Shown here: positions 35,356 through 51,784 of the stretch, in pieces
How positions within the stretch are numbered: the stretch's first letter is position 1
Layout of the letters: each line of letters begins with the position of its first letter
DNA from: Pelomonas baiyunensis
GTDB taxonomy: Bacteria; Pseudomonadota; Gammaproteobacteria; Burkholderiales; Burkholderiaceae_C
Direction of reading: 5' to 3'
DNA: 64,000 nt
Assembly: GCF_043555935.1 (NCBI RefSeq)
Contig: NZ_JBIGIB010000005.1
Location: 1-64,000, forward strand
Notes under the pieces: model-generated
The model's input: only the letters and a program-made list of their open reading frames with translations
Told to the model about the DNA's origin: nothing
Database searches by the model: none
Program-made: the position numbers and the translations under genes

Positions 35356-35372
35356 AAGCCACTTTGCTACCA
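35356..35372 (-). promoter_or_regulatory. putative GntR operator upstream of the TonB receptor gene
   Basis: On the minus strand it reads TGGTAG-CAAAG-TGGCTT, 11-bp period, about 140 bases upstream of the receptor start. The second half-site is weak. A -10-like TATCAA (35355-35350) follows directly. Confidence 0.5.
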
Positions 35373-35465
35373 ATTTCTCATGGGTGGTTTCCCGGAGGAT
35401 GAGGTGCCGACCCAGTGCTGGAGCGGCATTTCCTCTGGGAGGGCGGCCTGGGAAAGGCGTTTTAT

Positions 35466-35482
35466 TGGTATCCGAGTGGCAT
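35466..35482 (+). promoter_or_regulatory. putative GntR operator, second copy in the TonB receptor upstream region
   Basis: TGGTAT-CCGAG-TGGCAT, 11-bp period, on the plus strand about 250 bases upstream of the receptor start. No plus-strand protein gene follows for several hundred bases, so it may act together with the site at 35356 by looping, or be a remnant. Confidence 0.55.
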
Positions 35483-35890
35483 GGTTGTGACGGATCACTG
35501 TTGCGGGCGGGCGACGTCAGGTGGTCTGGTTGTGGCCTCTTTGTGACGCCGGGTTGCCGTGGCGCATGGGATGAGTGTGGGCGTGGGGAGATGCGGGATG
35601 GTTGGGTTGCTCTTGGCTTGATGCGGGTCGAGTCGGTGGGCGATGTGCAGCTAACCGATTGAGTGGGCGTTCTGCGCGCGGGGTGGCGGCCATATCGTGC
35701 CCGTGGCCAAGTCGTGCCGGGTGGGCGTGCCGCGCGAGCGCGAGCCCGTCTCGGGTTGGGGTGGTGCAGTGCGGCGTGCGCGTTCCGCTGACTCGCGGTC
35801 TGGCGGCAGTTGCGCGCGCATCGCGTGCTCCTCGGCTTCTCATTCGCCAGGGCCGTCTTCTGAATTTGCGCAGAACTTTCGAGAGTTCTA

Positions 35891-35918
35891 TTGCGAGCCC
35901 AAAAACCTGTGCTACAGT
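35891..35918 (+). promoter_or_regulatory. promoter of the tRNA-tuf cluster
   Basis: TTGCGA (35891-35896), 16-base spacer, TACAGT (35913-35918), ending 15 bases before the first tRNA base. A GC-rich stretch follows the -10, as in stringently controlled stable-RNA promoters. Confidence 0.6.
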
Positions 35919-35933
35919 AGCGGGCTTGCCTCA

Positions 35934-36018
35934 GGAGGGGTGGCCGAGTGGTTAAAGGCAGCAGACTGTAAATCTGCCCGCATTGCGTACGCTGGTTCGA
36001 ATCCAGCCTCCTCCACCA
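35934..36018 (+). tRNA. tRNA-Tyr (GTA)
   Basis: 85-nt class II tRNA with a long variable arm. The acceptor GGAGGGG pairs with CTCCTCC, the anticodon loop is CTGTAAA (anticodon GTA), the T arm is GCTGG-TTCGAAT-CCAGC, and the 3' CCA is encoded. Confidence 0.96.
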
Positions 36019-36035
36019 GAGCGCTAGCTCCCAGA

Positions 36036-36109
36036 GCGGGAGTAGTTCAATGGTAGAACCTTAGCCTTCCAAGCTAATGACACGGGTTCGATTCCCGTTT
36101 CCCGCTCCA
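36036..36109 (+). tRNA. tRNA-Gly (TCC)
   Basis: 74-nt tRNA. The acceptor GCGGGAG pairs with TTCCCGC, the anticodon loop is CTTCCAA (anticodon TCC), the T loop is TTCGATT, and the 3' CCA is encoded. It follows tRNA-Tyr by 17 bases. Confidence 0.96.
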
Positions 36110-36193
36110 GTTCGGCGCGGCGGTTTTTGAAGCAAGAGTCGACACCGGTTTGTCGGTGGTTGCCCGCGAGGGTGCCGTCAAACCCGTGCCGAT

Positions 36194-36268
<75 letters not shown>

Positions 36269-36319
36269 CCCCTCTTTTTTCTTCTACTCGTCGCAACGAG
36301 TTCTCCTCAGGAGCGCAAG

Positions 36320-37510
<1,191 letters not shown>

Positions 37511-37522
37511 GTTTTTCGCCGC

Positions 37523-37598
37523 AGGGGCATAGCTCAATTGGCAGAGCGTCGGTCTCCAAAACCGAAGGTTGGGGGTTCGAGACCCTCTGCCCCTGCCA
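37523..37598 (+). tRNA. tRNA-Trp (CCA)
   Basis: 76-nt tRNA. The acceptor AGGGGCA pairs with TGCCCCT, the anticodon loop is CTCCAAA (anticodon CCA) in stem TCGGT/ACCGA, and the 3' CCA is encoded. It lies between tuf and secE. Confidence 0.96.
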
Positions 37599-37741
37599 CC
37601 CGCCGCTGATCACGGCGGTTGGTTCCTGGCAAAAACCAGCATCGGCCCGCGAGAGTGATCTCGGCGGGCCTTGCTGCTGATGGCTACGTGCCATCACAGC
37701 ATCGAAACAGTCGCCTGCAGTGGGCGCGTGAAAGTGAAGAG

Positions 37742-38128
37742 ATGGCGAATCCTCCCCAAGTCGAGACCGTGACCAGCGGCGCCGACAAGGCCAAGCTGGC
37801 GGCAGCGGTGCTGCTGCTGATCGGTGCGCTGGCAGCGTTCTACGGCCTGTCCAAGCAGGGTGCGTTGGTGCAATGGATTGCGCTGATCCTGTTGCTGGCA
37901 GCGGGTGCGGGTGCATTCTTCGTGTCCGAGCCCGGGAAGTCCCTGATCGCCTATGGCCGCGACTCTGTCCGCGAAGTCAAGAAGGTGGTGTGGCCCACCC
38001 GCAAGGAAGCGACGCAGATGACCGGCTACGTGTTTGCCTTCGTCGTCATCATGGCGCTGTTCCTGTGGCTGACCGACAAGACGCTGGAGTGGGTGCTGTA
38101 CGACCTGATCCTGGGCTGGAAGCGCTGA
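37742..38128 (+). CDS. secE: preprotein translocase subunit SecE
   Basis: A 128-residue inner-membrane subunit of the SecYEG channel. Three hydrophobic helices are visible (AAAVLLLIGALAAFYGL, QWIALILLLAAGAGAFFV and the essential C-terminal TGYVFAFVVIMALFLWL). Before the last helix lies the conserved amphipathic stretch REVKKVVWPTRKEATQ. The size matches E. coli SecE. It begins at the ATG at 37742 and precedes nusG by 15 bases. Confidence 0.96.
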   Translation: MANPPQVETVTSGADKAKLAAAVLLLIGALAAFYGLSKQGALVQWIALILLLAAGAGAFFVSEPGKSLIAYGRDSVREVKKVVWPTRKEATQMTGYVFAFVVIMALFLWLTDKTLEWVLYDLILGWKR

Positions 38129-38143
38129 TCGCAAGGAATCCGA

Positions 38144-38719
38144 ATGTCTGAAGAACAAGTCGTCGCGACCGAAGCTCCCGCGGGTCTGCCCAAGCGCTGG
38201 TACATCGTTCACGCCTACTCCGGCATGGAGAAGGCGGTCGAGCGCAATCTGCGCGAGCGCATCGATCGCGCGGGCATGCAAGACAAGTTTGGCCGCATCT
38301 TGGTGCCGACCGAAGAAGTGGTCGAGCTGAAGAACGGCAAGAAGACCGTGACGGAGCGTCGCATCTACCCGGGCTATGTTTTGGTTGAGATGGTGATGGA
38401 CGACGAGTCCTGGCACTTGGTCAAGCACACCTCCAAGGTGACGGGCTTCATCGGCGGCGCGCGGAATCGTCCGGCACCGATCTCCCAGGCTGAAGTTGAC
38501 AAGATCGTCAACCAGATGCAGGAAGGCATCGAGAAGCCGCGGCCGAAGGTCGAGTGGACGGTGGGCGAAATCGTCCGGGTCAAGGAAGGCCCTTTCACGG
38601 ACTTCAATGGCTCGGTCGAAGAGGTCAACTACGACAAGTCCAAGGTGCGCGTTTCGGTCACCATCTTCGGCCGCGCAACGCCGGTGGAGCTGGATTTCGC
38701 CCAGGTCGAAAAGGTCTGA
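38144..38719 (+). CDS. nusG: transcription termination/antitermination factor NusG
   Basis: A 191-residue protein. The NGN domain (KRWYIVHAYSGMEKAVERNL, GYVLVEMVMDDESWHLVKHT) binds RNA polymerase, and the C-terminal KOW domain (GEIVRVKEGPFTDFNGSVEE) contacts Rho or S10. It is about 10 residues longer than in E. coli because of a short acidic N-terminal extension (MSEEQVVATEAPAG). It shares a transcript with secE. A gap of about 210 bases with a TAGAAT-like -10 (38766-38771) separates it from rplK. Confidence 0.97.
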   Translation: MSEEQVVATEAPAGLPKRWYIVHAYSGMEKAVERNLRERIDRAGMQDKFGRILVPTEEVVELKNGKKTVTERRIYPGYVLVEMVMDDESWHLVKHTSKVTGFIGGARNRPAPISQAEVDKIVNQMQEGIEKPRPKVEWTVGEIVRVKEGPFTDFNGSVEEVNYDKSKVRVSVTIFGRATPVELDFAQVEKV

Positions 38720-38929
38720 CCCTCGGTCATTCCGAAAGGCGCTAGGCCAAAACGGCTTCGCGCGCTAGAATCGCGGGTTCGGCCGGCGTCCCCTGAACGT
38801 CGGCCCGTGATCAGTCTGCAACGTCAGGCAGACAAGAGGAGCAAAGGTAGGGCCCGTTTGGGGTCGATTCCGATGCGCTAGCACTCAGGCGACGTTCGCA
38901 GGCCGCGATGTCGCTGGATTGGAGAAAAC

Positions 38930-39367
38930 ATGGCCAAGAAAATTGTCGGCTTCATCAAGCTGCAAATTCCGGCCGGCAAGGCAAATCCTTCGCCGCCGGT
39001 GGGTCCCGCGCTGGGTCAGCGTGGCCTGAACATCATGGAATTCTGCAAGGCGTTCAACGCCCAGACTTCCGGTGCTGGCTTCGAGCCCGGCATGAAGCTG
39101 CCGGTGGTCATCACCGCCTTCGCCGACAAGAGCTTCACCTTCGTCATCAAGTCGCCCCCGGCGACCGTGCTGCTGAAGAAGGCTGCCAAGATCGAAAAGG
39201 GTTCGCAGCGTCCGCACCTGGACAAGGTCGGCAAGCTGACCCGTGCCCAGCTGGAAGAGATCGCCAAGATCAAGGCCAAGGACCTGACGGCTGCCAACAT
39301 TGACGCTGCTGTCAAGACCATCGCCGGCTCCGCCCGTTCGATGGGCATCATCGTTGAAGGGGTCTGA
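38930..39367 (+). CDS. rplK: 50S ribosomal protein L11
   Basis: A 145-residue 23S rRNA-binding protein of the GTPase-associated centre. The N-terminal domain has the proline-rich KLQIPAGKANPSPPVGPALG stretch, and the C-terminal rRNA-binding domain ends GSARSMGIIVEGV. GGAG lies 6-9 bases before the ATG. The rplA start follows after 2 bases, and the pair forms the L11 operon, normally controlled by L1 binding to the leader. Confidence 0.98.
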   Translation: MAKKIVGFIKLQIPAGKANPSPPVGPALGQRGLNIMEFCKAFNAQTSGAGFEPGMKLPVVITAFADKSFTFVIKSPPATVLLKKAAKIEKGSQRPHLDKVGKLTRAQLEEIAKIKAKDLTAANIDAAVKTIAGSARSMGIIVEGV

Positions 39368-39369
39368 AC

Positions 39370-40080
39370 ATGGCGAAGCTGACCAAGAAGCAAAAGGCGC
39401 TGGCTGGCAAGGTCGAAACGACCAAGCTGTACGCCCTGACCGAAGCCCTGGACCTGGTGAAGAGCCTGGCCACGGCCAAGTTTGATGAGTCGATCGACGT
39501 TGCTGTGCAACTCGGCATCGATGCCAAGAAGTCGGACCAAGTGGTGCGTGGCGCGGTCGTGATGCCCAACGGCACCGGCAAGACCAAGCGCGTGGCCGTG
39601 TTCGCCCAAGGCGCCAAGGCTGAAGAAGCCAAGGCTGCCGGCGCTGACGTTGTTGGCATGGAAGACCTGGCTGAGCGCGTCAAGGCGGGTGACATGCCTT
39701 TCGACGTCGTGATCGCTTCGCCCGACACGATGCGCATCGTCGGTACCCTGGGTCAAATCCTGGGCCCCCGTGGCCTGATGCCGAACCCCAAGGTCGGCAC
39801 CGTGACTCCGGACGTTGCCACTGCCGTCAAGAACGCCAAGGCGGGTCAGGTCCAGTTCCGCGTGGACAAGGCCGGCATCATCCACGGCACCATCGGCCGT
39901 CGCTCGTTCGACACCGACAAGCTGGAAGGTAACCTGCGTGCGCTGGTCGAGGCCCTGAACAAGGCCAAGCCGGCTTCGAGCAAGGGCGTCTACCTGCGCA
40001 AGGTCGCCGTGTCGTCGACCATGGGCGTGGGTGCTCGCGTCGAAATCGCGTCGATCAACGCCCAGGCTTCCGCAGCCTGA
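39370..40080 (+). CDS. rplA: 50S ribosomal protein L1
   Basis: A 236-residue L1-stalk protein and translational repressor of the L11 operon in E. coli. Landmarks are FDESIDVAVQLGIDAKKSDQ near the start, LGPRGLMPNPKVGTVTPDV in the middle and the closing RVEIASINAQASAA. The length is normal. It ends 290 bases before rplJ, and the interval contains the L10 leader. Confidence 0.98.
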   Translation: MAKLTKKQKALAGKVETTKLYALTEALDLVKSLATAKFDESIDVAVQLGIDAKKSDQVVRGAVVMPNGTGKTKRVAVFAQGAKAEEAKAAGADVVGMEDLAERVKAGDMPFDVVIASPDTMRIVGTLGQILGPRGLMPNPKVGTVTPDVATAVKNAKAGQVQFRVDKAGIIHGTIGRRSFDTDKLEGNLRALVEALNKAKPASSKGVYLRKVAVSSTMGVGARVEIASINAQASAA

Positions 40081-40184
40081 TGACGCGCCGGGCCTCGTGC
40101 CCGGCTCAAGAATCTGCTTGTAGCGAGTCTGGCTGCAGGCGAACAGATTGGTGGGGCATCGGCTGAGCAATTGGCCGGTGCGTC

Positions 40185-40268
40185 ATCCAAGACCGCTGGT
40201 GGAGACCCCTTAAATCGAAGCTTCCGATCCGTCGGAGGTCGAGAACCAGCGCAGATGGCGGTCCCGCT
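40185..40268 (+). promoter_or_regulatory. L10 leader (ribosomal-protein autoregulatory RNA)
   Basis: The sequence around AAGACCGCTGGTG (40189-40201) resembles the L10-L12 binding leader of rplJ transcripts. GACCGC (40191-40196) can pair with GCGGTC (40258-40263), and GCTGGT (40195-40200) with ACCAGC (40245-40250). CTTAA follows in the loop side, as in E. coli. Binding of L10(L12)4 here would repress rplJL translation. Confidence 0.68.
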
Positions 40269-40370
40269 GAGAGAAATTCGTGTTGCACGTGTTTCCCATC
40301 AGATGGTCGCTGAATCCCTGGCGCTCTGGATGGCCGCAAGGCCTGAAGGAGCAAATGTGAGGAGTAGACC

Positions 40371-40892
40371 TTGAGTCTCAATCGCAACGAGAAGGCAGCC
40401 GTTGTCTCCGACGTCGCAGCGCAAGCAGCGAAGTCGCAGACCCTGGCGCTGGCCGAGTACCGTGGCCTCACCGTGGAAGCCTTGAACAAGCTGCGCGTCG
40501 ACGCGCGTGCCAAGGGTGTCTATCTTCACGTGCTGAAGAACACCCTGGCCCGTCGCGCTGTCGCCGGCACCCCGTTCGAAGCTGCTGCGGAGAGCATGGT
40601 CGGTCCGCTGATCTACGGCTTTTCCGAAGACGCTGTCGCCGCTGCCAAAGTCATCGCTGACTTTGCCAAGACGAACGACAAGCTCGTCATCAAGGGTGGT
40701 GCCTACGGTGGCAAGGCTCTGGACGTCAATGGCGTGAAGGCTTTGGCCTCCGTCCCGTCCAAGGAAGTCCTGCTGTCGCAGATCGCCGGCCTGCTCAAGT
40801 CGCCGGTGCAGCGCACCGCGGCCGTGCTGGCTGCCCTGGCCCAACAGCGTGGTGGTGGCGCCGAAGCCGCTGCCGAAGCGCCCGCGGCCTGA
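40371..40892 (+). CDS. rplJ: 50S ribosomal protein L10
   Basis: A 173-residue base of the L7/L12 stalk. It starts SLNRNEKAAVVSDVAAQAAK, has the rRNA-binding core (LAEYRGLTVEALNKLRVDAR) and ends in the long helix that binds L12 dimers (VQRTAAVLAALAQQRGG). The start is a TTG at 40371, supported by AGGAG 6 bases upstream. TTG starts are rare for ribosomal proteins and fit down-tuned translation alongside the L10 leader. Confidence 0.97.
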   Translation: MSLNRNEKAAVVSDVAAQAAKSQTLALAEYRGLTVEALNKLRVDARAKGVYLHVLKNTLARRAVAGTPFEAAAESMVGPLIYGFSEDAVAAAKVIADFAKTNDKLVIKGGAYGGKALDVNGVKALASVPSKEVLLSQIAGLLKSPVQRTAAVLAALAQQRGGGAEAAAEAPAA

Positions 40893-40943
40893 TCGACGAA
40901 CACCGCGTACCTACGCAACCCATCTGATATTTAGGAACACATC

Positions 40944-41324
40944 ATGGCATTCGATAAAGACGCTTTCCTGACCGCCCTGGACAGCATGACCGTTCTGGAA
41001 CTGAACGACCTGGTCAAGGCAATTGAAGAGAAGTTCGGCGTGTCCGCCGCTTCGATGGCTGCTCCGGCCGCCGGTGGCGCTGCTGGCGGCGCTGCTGCTG
41101 CTGCTGAAGAGAAGACCGAATTCAACGTCGTGCTGACCGACGCTGGCGCCCAGAAGGTTGGCGTCATCAAGGCCGTTCGCGAAATCACCGGCCTGGGTCT
41201 GAAGGAAGCCAAGGACCTGGTCGACGGCGCTCCGAAGAACGTCAAGGAAGGCATCTCCAAGGCCGACGCCGAAGCCGCTGTGAAGAAGCTGGTCGAAGCT
41301 GGCGCCAAGGCCGAGATGAAGTAA
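40944..41324 (+). CDS. rplL: 50S ribosomal protein L7/L12
   Basis: A 126-residue acidic stalk protein, present in several copies per ribosome. The N-terminal dimerisation domain (LTALDSMTVLELNDLVKAIE) and the C-terminal factor-binding domain (VGVIKAVREITGLGLKEAKD) are joined by an Ala/Gly-rich hinge of about 20 residues. AGGA precedes the ATG. A terminator-like hairpin lies 50 bases downstream and separates it from rpoBC. Confidence 0.98.
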   Translation: MAFDKDAFLTALDSMTVLELNDLVKAIEEKFGVSAASMAAPAAGGAAGGAAAAAEEKTEFNVVLTDAGAQKVGVIKAVREITGLGLKEAKDLVDGAPKNVKEGISKADAEAAVKKLVEAGAKAEMK

Positions 41325-41373
41325 ATCGGTTCGGCGGGCGCGTCCTGCCGACCGAATCCGGTTCGCCGGATTC

Positions 41374-41408
41374 AAAAAAAGGGGTGGCCTTCGGGCTTCC
41401 CCTTTTTC
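41374..41408 (+). terminator. attenuating terminator between rplL and rpoB
   Basis: A-rich left side AAAAAGGGG (41376-41384), inner GGCC-TTCG-GGCT with a stable tetraloop, right side CCCCTTTTT (41399-41407). It has the form of a Rho-independent terminator in the position of the rplL-rpoB attenuator known from E. coli, where partial read-through sets the RNA polymerase to L12 ratio. Confidence 0.8.
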
Positions 41409-41430
41409 GTCTTTACGGGTTTGTCCCGTG

Positions 41431-41486
41431 GAGAGCAGGTGAAAGAACCGTGCGCGGTATGATGCGAGGTTCTTTCACGTGTTCTC
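41431..41486 (+). promoter_or_regulatory. long stem-loop in the rpoB leader, possible RNase III site
   Basis: Two 19-base arms (41431-41449 and 41468-41486) pair with only two mismatches; the innermost 11 bases, GTGAAAGAACC with GGTTCTTTCAC, are perfect. The loop is 18 bases. E. coli has an RNase III cleavage site in the same rplL-rpoB interval, so this may be the equivalent. The rest of the 340-bp gap shows no gene. Confidence 0.6.
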
Positions 41487-41664
41487 TGATCCGACTGCAG
41501 AGAACCAGTTTGGTCGGACTTGGGTGCAATGCTCGAGTTGTCCGCCAGCGGTTGGTAGTGGCCAACCACCAAGCTAGGCAGCCACCCGTCCTGGGTGCGT
41601 GAGCCAGCCAGTCGCCGCACACGGTGCGTCCCACGGCCGGGGGCGCACTCGACACGGAGTGTTT

Positions 41665-45786
<4,122 letters not shown>

Positions 45787-45806
45787 TCAGGTACAGGAGA
45801 GAACAC

Positions 45807-50024
<4,218 letters not shown>

Positions 50025-50047
50025 TCCCCCAGGGCCTCGCCCTGTCG

Positions 50048-50080
50048 AAAGCCGCCCGGTGCTGCCGCGGCGGCTTTTTT
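50048..50080 (+). terminator. Rho-independent terminator after rpoC
   Basis: 9-bp stem AAAGCCGCC (50048-50056) / GGCGGCTTT (50069-50077) with a T run to 50080, 24 bases past the rpoC stop. The A-rich left side could also end the convergent PIN gene. Confidence 0.88.
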
Positions 50081-50085
50081 CTTGC

Positions 50086-50562
50086 CTACTCGGCCGCCCA
50101 GCGGTCCGGCGTCACGATCTGGATGCCAATCGCGCGCGCGCGTTTGGCCAAGGCGAGCACAGCCTTATCGCGCGAGATCAGCCACCGCACCCGGTGCGCC
50201 ACTGCAAGGTCGATGAACTTTTGGTCATCCGGATCGCGGCAGACCAAGCGCCCGGCCAGCGCCTGCGGCGGTGGGTTGTCCACCCAGAGTGCGTGGGCGG
50301 CGAACTGCGACTCGATGTGGGCCCGATCCGGCCCATAGGCCGCCGCCACCCCGCGACCAAGGACATGCCACAGTTCGTCCAGCATGGCGGGCGCCACCAG
50401 CCAGCGCAGGCTGCCGGCCGTGAGCGCGTGGGTCAGCCGCTCCACACGCGGATCGCGAAACACCAGCCAGTCCATCACGACCTGGGTGTCGATCACCAAC
50501 TGCGGCCGCTCGTCGGCGGGCACGGGCAAAGAGGGGGCAACAGCGGGCGCGGTGGGATCCAT
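50086..50562 (-). CDS. PIN-domain protein, toxin-like, no visible antitoxin
   Basis: A 158-residue PIN_3-type ribonuclease fold. Acidic active-site residues are in place: Asp25 (LVIDTQVVMDWL), Glu63 (MLDELWHVL), Asp118 (DDQKFIDLA) and Asp132 (LISRDKAVL). Such proteins are usually VapC-like tRNA or mRNA nucleases paired with a small antitoxin gene. None is seen next to it: rpoC's terminator is on one side and the rpsL promoter on the other. It may be a housekeeping PIN protein or an orphan toxin. It converges on rpoC. Confidence 0.8.
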   Translation of the reverse strand: MDPTAPAVAPSLPVPADERPQLVIDTQVVMDWLVFRDPRVERLTHALTAGSLRWLVAPAMLDELWHVLGRGVAAAYGPDRAHIESQFAAHALWVDNPPPQALAGRLVCRDPDDQKFIDLAVAHRVRWLISRDKAVLALAKRARAIGIQIVTPDRWAAE

Positions 50563-50594
50563 GGCGGGAGCTTAGCGGGTCTGCGCGCAGGGCC

Positions 50595-50623
50595 TTGTGT
50601 GTGGAACGCCCCCGGTCTACAAT
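50595..50623 (+). promoter_or_regulatory. promoter of the str operon (rpsL)
   Basis: TTGTGT (50595-50600), 17-base spacer, TACAAT (50618-50623), then a leader of about 90 bases to the rpsL ATG. Confidence 0.65.
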
Positions 50624-50714
50624 CGCCGGCTCTTCGCCTTTTGGGCGGTGCGCGCTTGCGCGCGCCGAAACCATCGGTGAGGTTCACTGACTTCAAACGG
50701 GAACAAGTCGTTTT

Positions 50715-51089
50715 ATGCCAACCATCAATCAACTGGTGCGCCACGGCCGTGAGGCTGAGGTCACCAAGTCCAAGTCGCCTGCGATGCAAAACTGCCCGCA
50801 GCGCCGCGGTGTCTGCACCCGCGTCTACACCACCACGCCCAAGAAGCCGAACTCGGCTCTGCGTAAGGTCGCCAAGGTGCGCCTGACCAACGGTTTCGAG
50901 GTCATCTCGTACATCGGCGGTGAAGGCCACAACCTGCAAGAACACAGCGTCGTGCTCGTGCGCGGCGGTCGTGTGAAGGACTTGCCTGGTGTGCGTTATC
51001 ACATCGTCCGCGGTTCGCTGGACCTGCAAGGCGTCAAGGATCGCAAGCAGGCCCGTTCCAAGTACGGTGCCAAGCGTCCCAAGAAGTAA
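50715..51089 (+). CDS. rpsL: 30S ribosomal protein S12
   Basis: A 124-residue decoding-centre protein, the same length as in E. coli. The streptomycin-determining positions look wild type: TTPKKPNSALRK carries Lys at 43, and GGRVKDLPGVRYH carries Lys at 88. It is the first gene of the str operon. The 155-bp gap to rpsG has no gene and is the place where S7 regulates translation in E. coli. Confidence 0.98.
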   Translation: MPTINQLVRHGREAEVTKSKSPAMQNCPQRRGVCTRVYTTTPKKPNSALRKVAKVRLTNGFEVISYIGGEGHNLQEHSVVLVRGGRVKDLPGVRYHIVRGSLDLQGVKDRKQARSKYGAKRPKK

Positions 51090-51244
51090 ATCGGTTGTTC
51101 GGGTTCAGCGCTACAGCTGACCCAACGTTGTTGCGGTTGCTGAATGTCTCAGTCAGCCGAGTAAGTGGATGGCCCCAGATGTCGGTGGTTGTCCAGCGGA
51201 GCGAGGCGACAAGCCCCTCCAACTGAAGCAGAAGGAAGATTCCC

Positions 51245-51715
51245 ATGCCACGTCGTCGCGAAGTACCCAAGCGCGAAATCCTGCCGGATCCCAAGTTCGG
51301 TTCCGTCGACCTGTCCAAGTTCATGAACGTCATCATGGAATCGGGCAAGAAGGCTGTTGCCGAGCGCATCATTTACGGCGCTCTCGACCAAGTCGAGAAG
51401 AAGGTCGGCAAGGACCCCCTGGAAGTGTTCATGGTCGCCCTGAACAACGTGAAGCCCATGGTTGAAGTGAAGTCCCGCCGTGTCGGCGGTGCGAACTACC
51501 AAGTTCCCGTGGAAGTTCGTCCCGTCCGCCGGATGGCCCTCGCCATGCGCTGGCTCAAGGAATCCGCTCGCAAGCGCGGTGAGAAGTCGATGGCCCAACG
51601 CCTGGCCAATGAACTGCTGGAGGCCGCTGAAGGCCGCGGTGGCGCGATGAAGAAGCGCGACGAAGTTCACCGCATGGCAGAAGCCAACAAGGCGTTCTCG
51701 CACTTCCGCTTCTAA
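51245..51715 (+). CDS. rpsG: 30S ribosomal protein S7
   Basis: A 156-residue primary 16S rRNA-binding protein. It starts MPRRREVPKREILPDPKFGS, has the conserved KKVGKDPLEVFMVALNNVKP and RVGGANYQVPVEVRPVRR stretches, and ends AEANKAFSHFRF. GAAGGAAG upstream supports the start. Confidence 0.98.
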   Translation: MPRRREVPKREILPDPKFGSVDLSKFMNVIMESGKKAVAERIIYGALDQVEKKVGKDPLEVFMVALNNVKPMVEVKSRRVGGANYQVPVEVRPVRRMALAMRWLKESARKRGEKSMAQRLANELLEAAEGRGGAMKKRDEVHRMAEANKAFSHFRF

Positions 51716-51784
51716 ACTCAACGTCTTTCGGCCGCCTCGGGTTTGCCCTAACCCGCTGGCGGCTCCTGTCTTCTGGAGCAAACC

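Larger units (their letters stand above)
35215..35933. other. long regulatory/non-coding interval before the tRNA cluster
   Basis: About 720 bp with no believable gene. The open frames here are short and start without ribosome-binding sites. It contains two tandem operators (35356-35372 and 35466-35482), the presumed promoter of the TonB receptor on the minus strand, and the tRNA promoter at the right end. The middle part (about 35500-35850) is unusually G-rich on the plus strand, and I see nothing specific in it. Confidence 0.6.

Noticed and set aside
35384..35955. Several short open frames upstream of the tRNA cluster
   Set aside because: They are Trp/Gly/Arg-rich, overlap the operators or tRNA-Tyr, and lack ribosome-binding sites.
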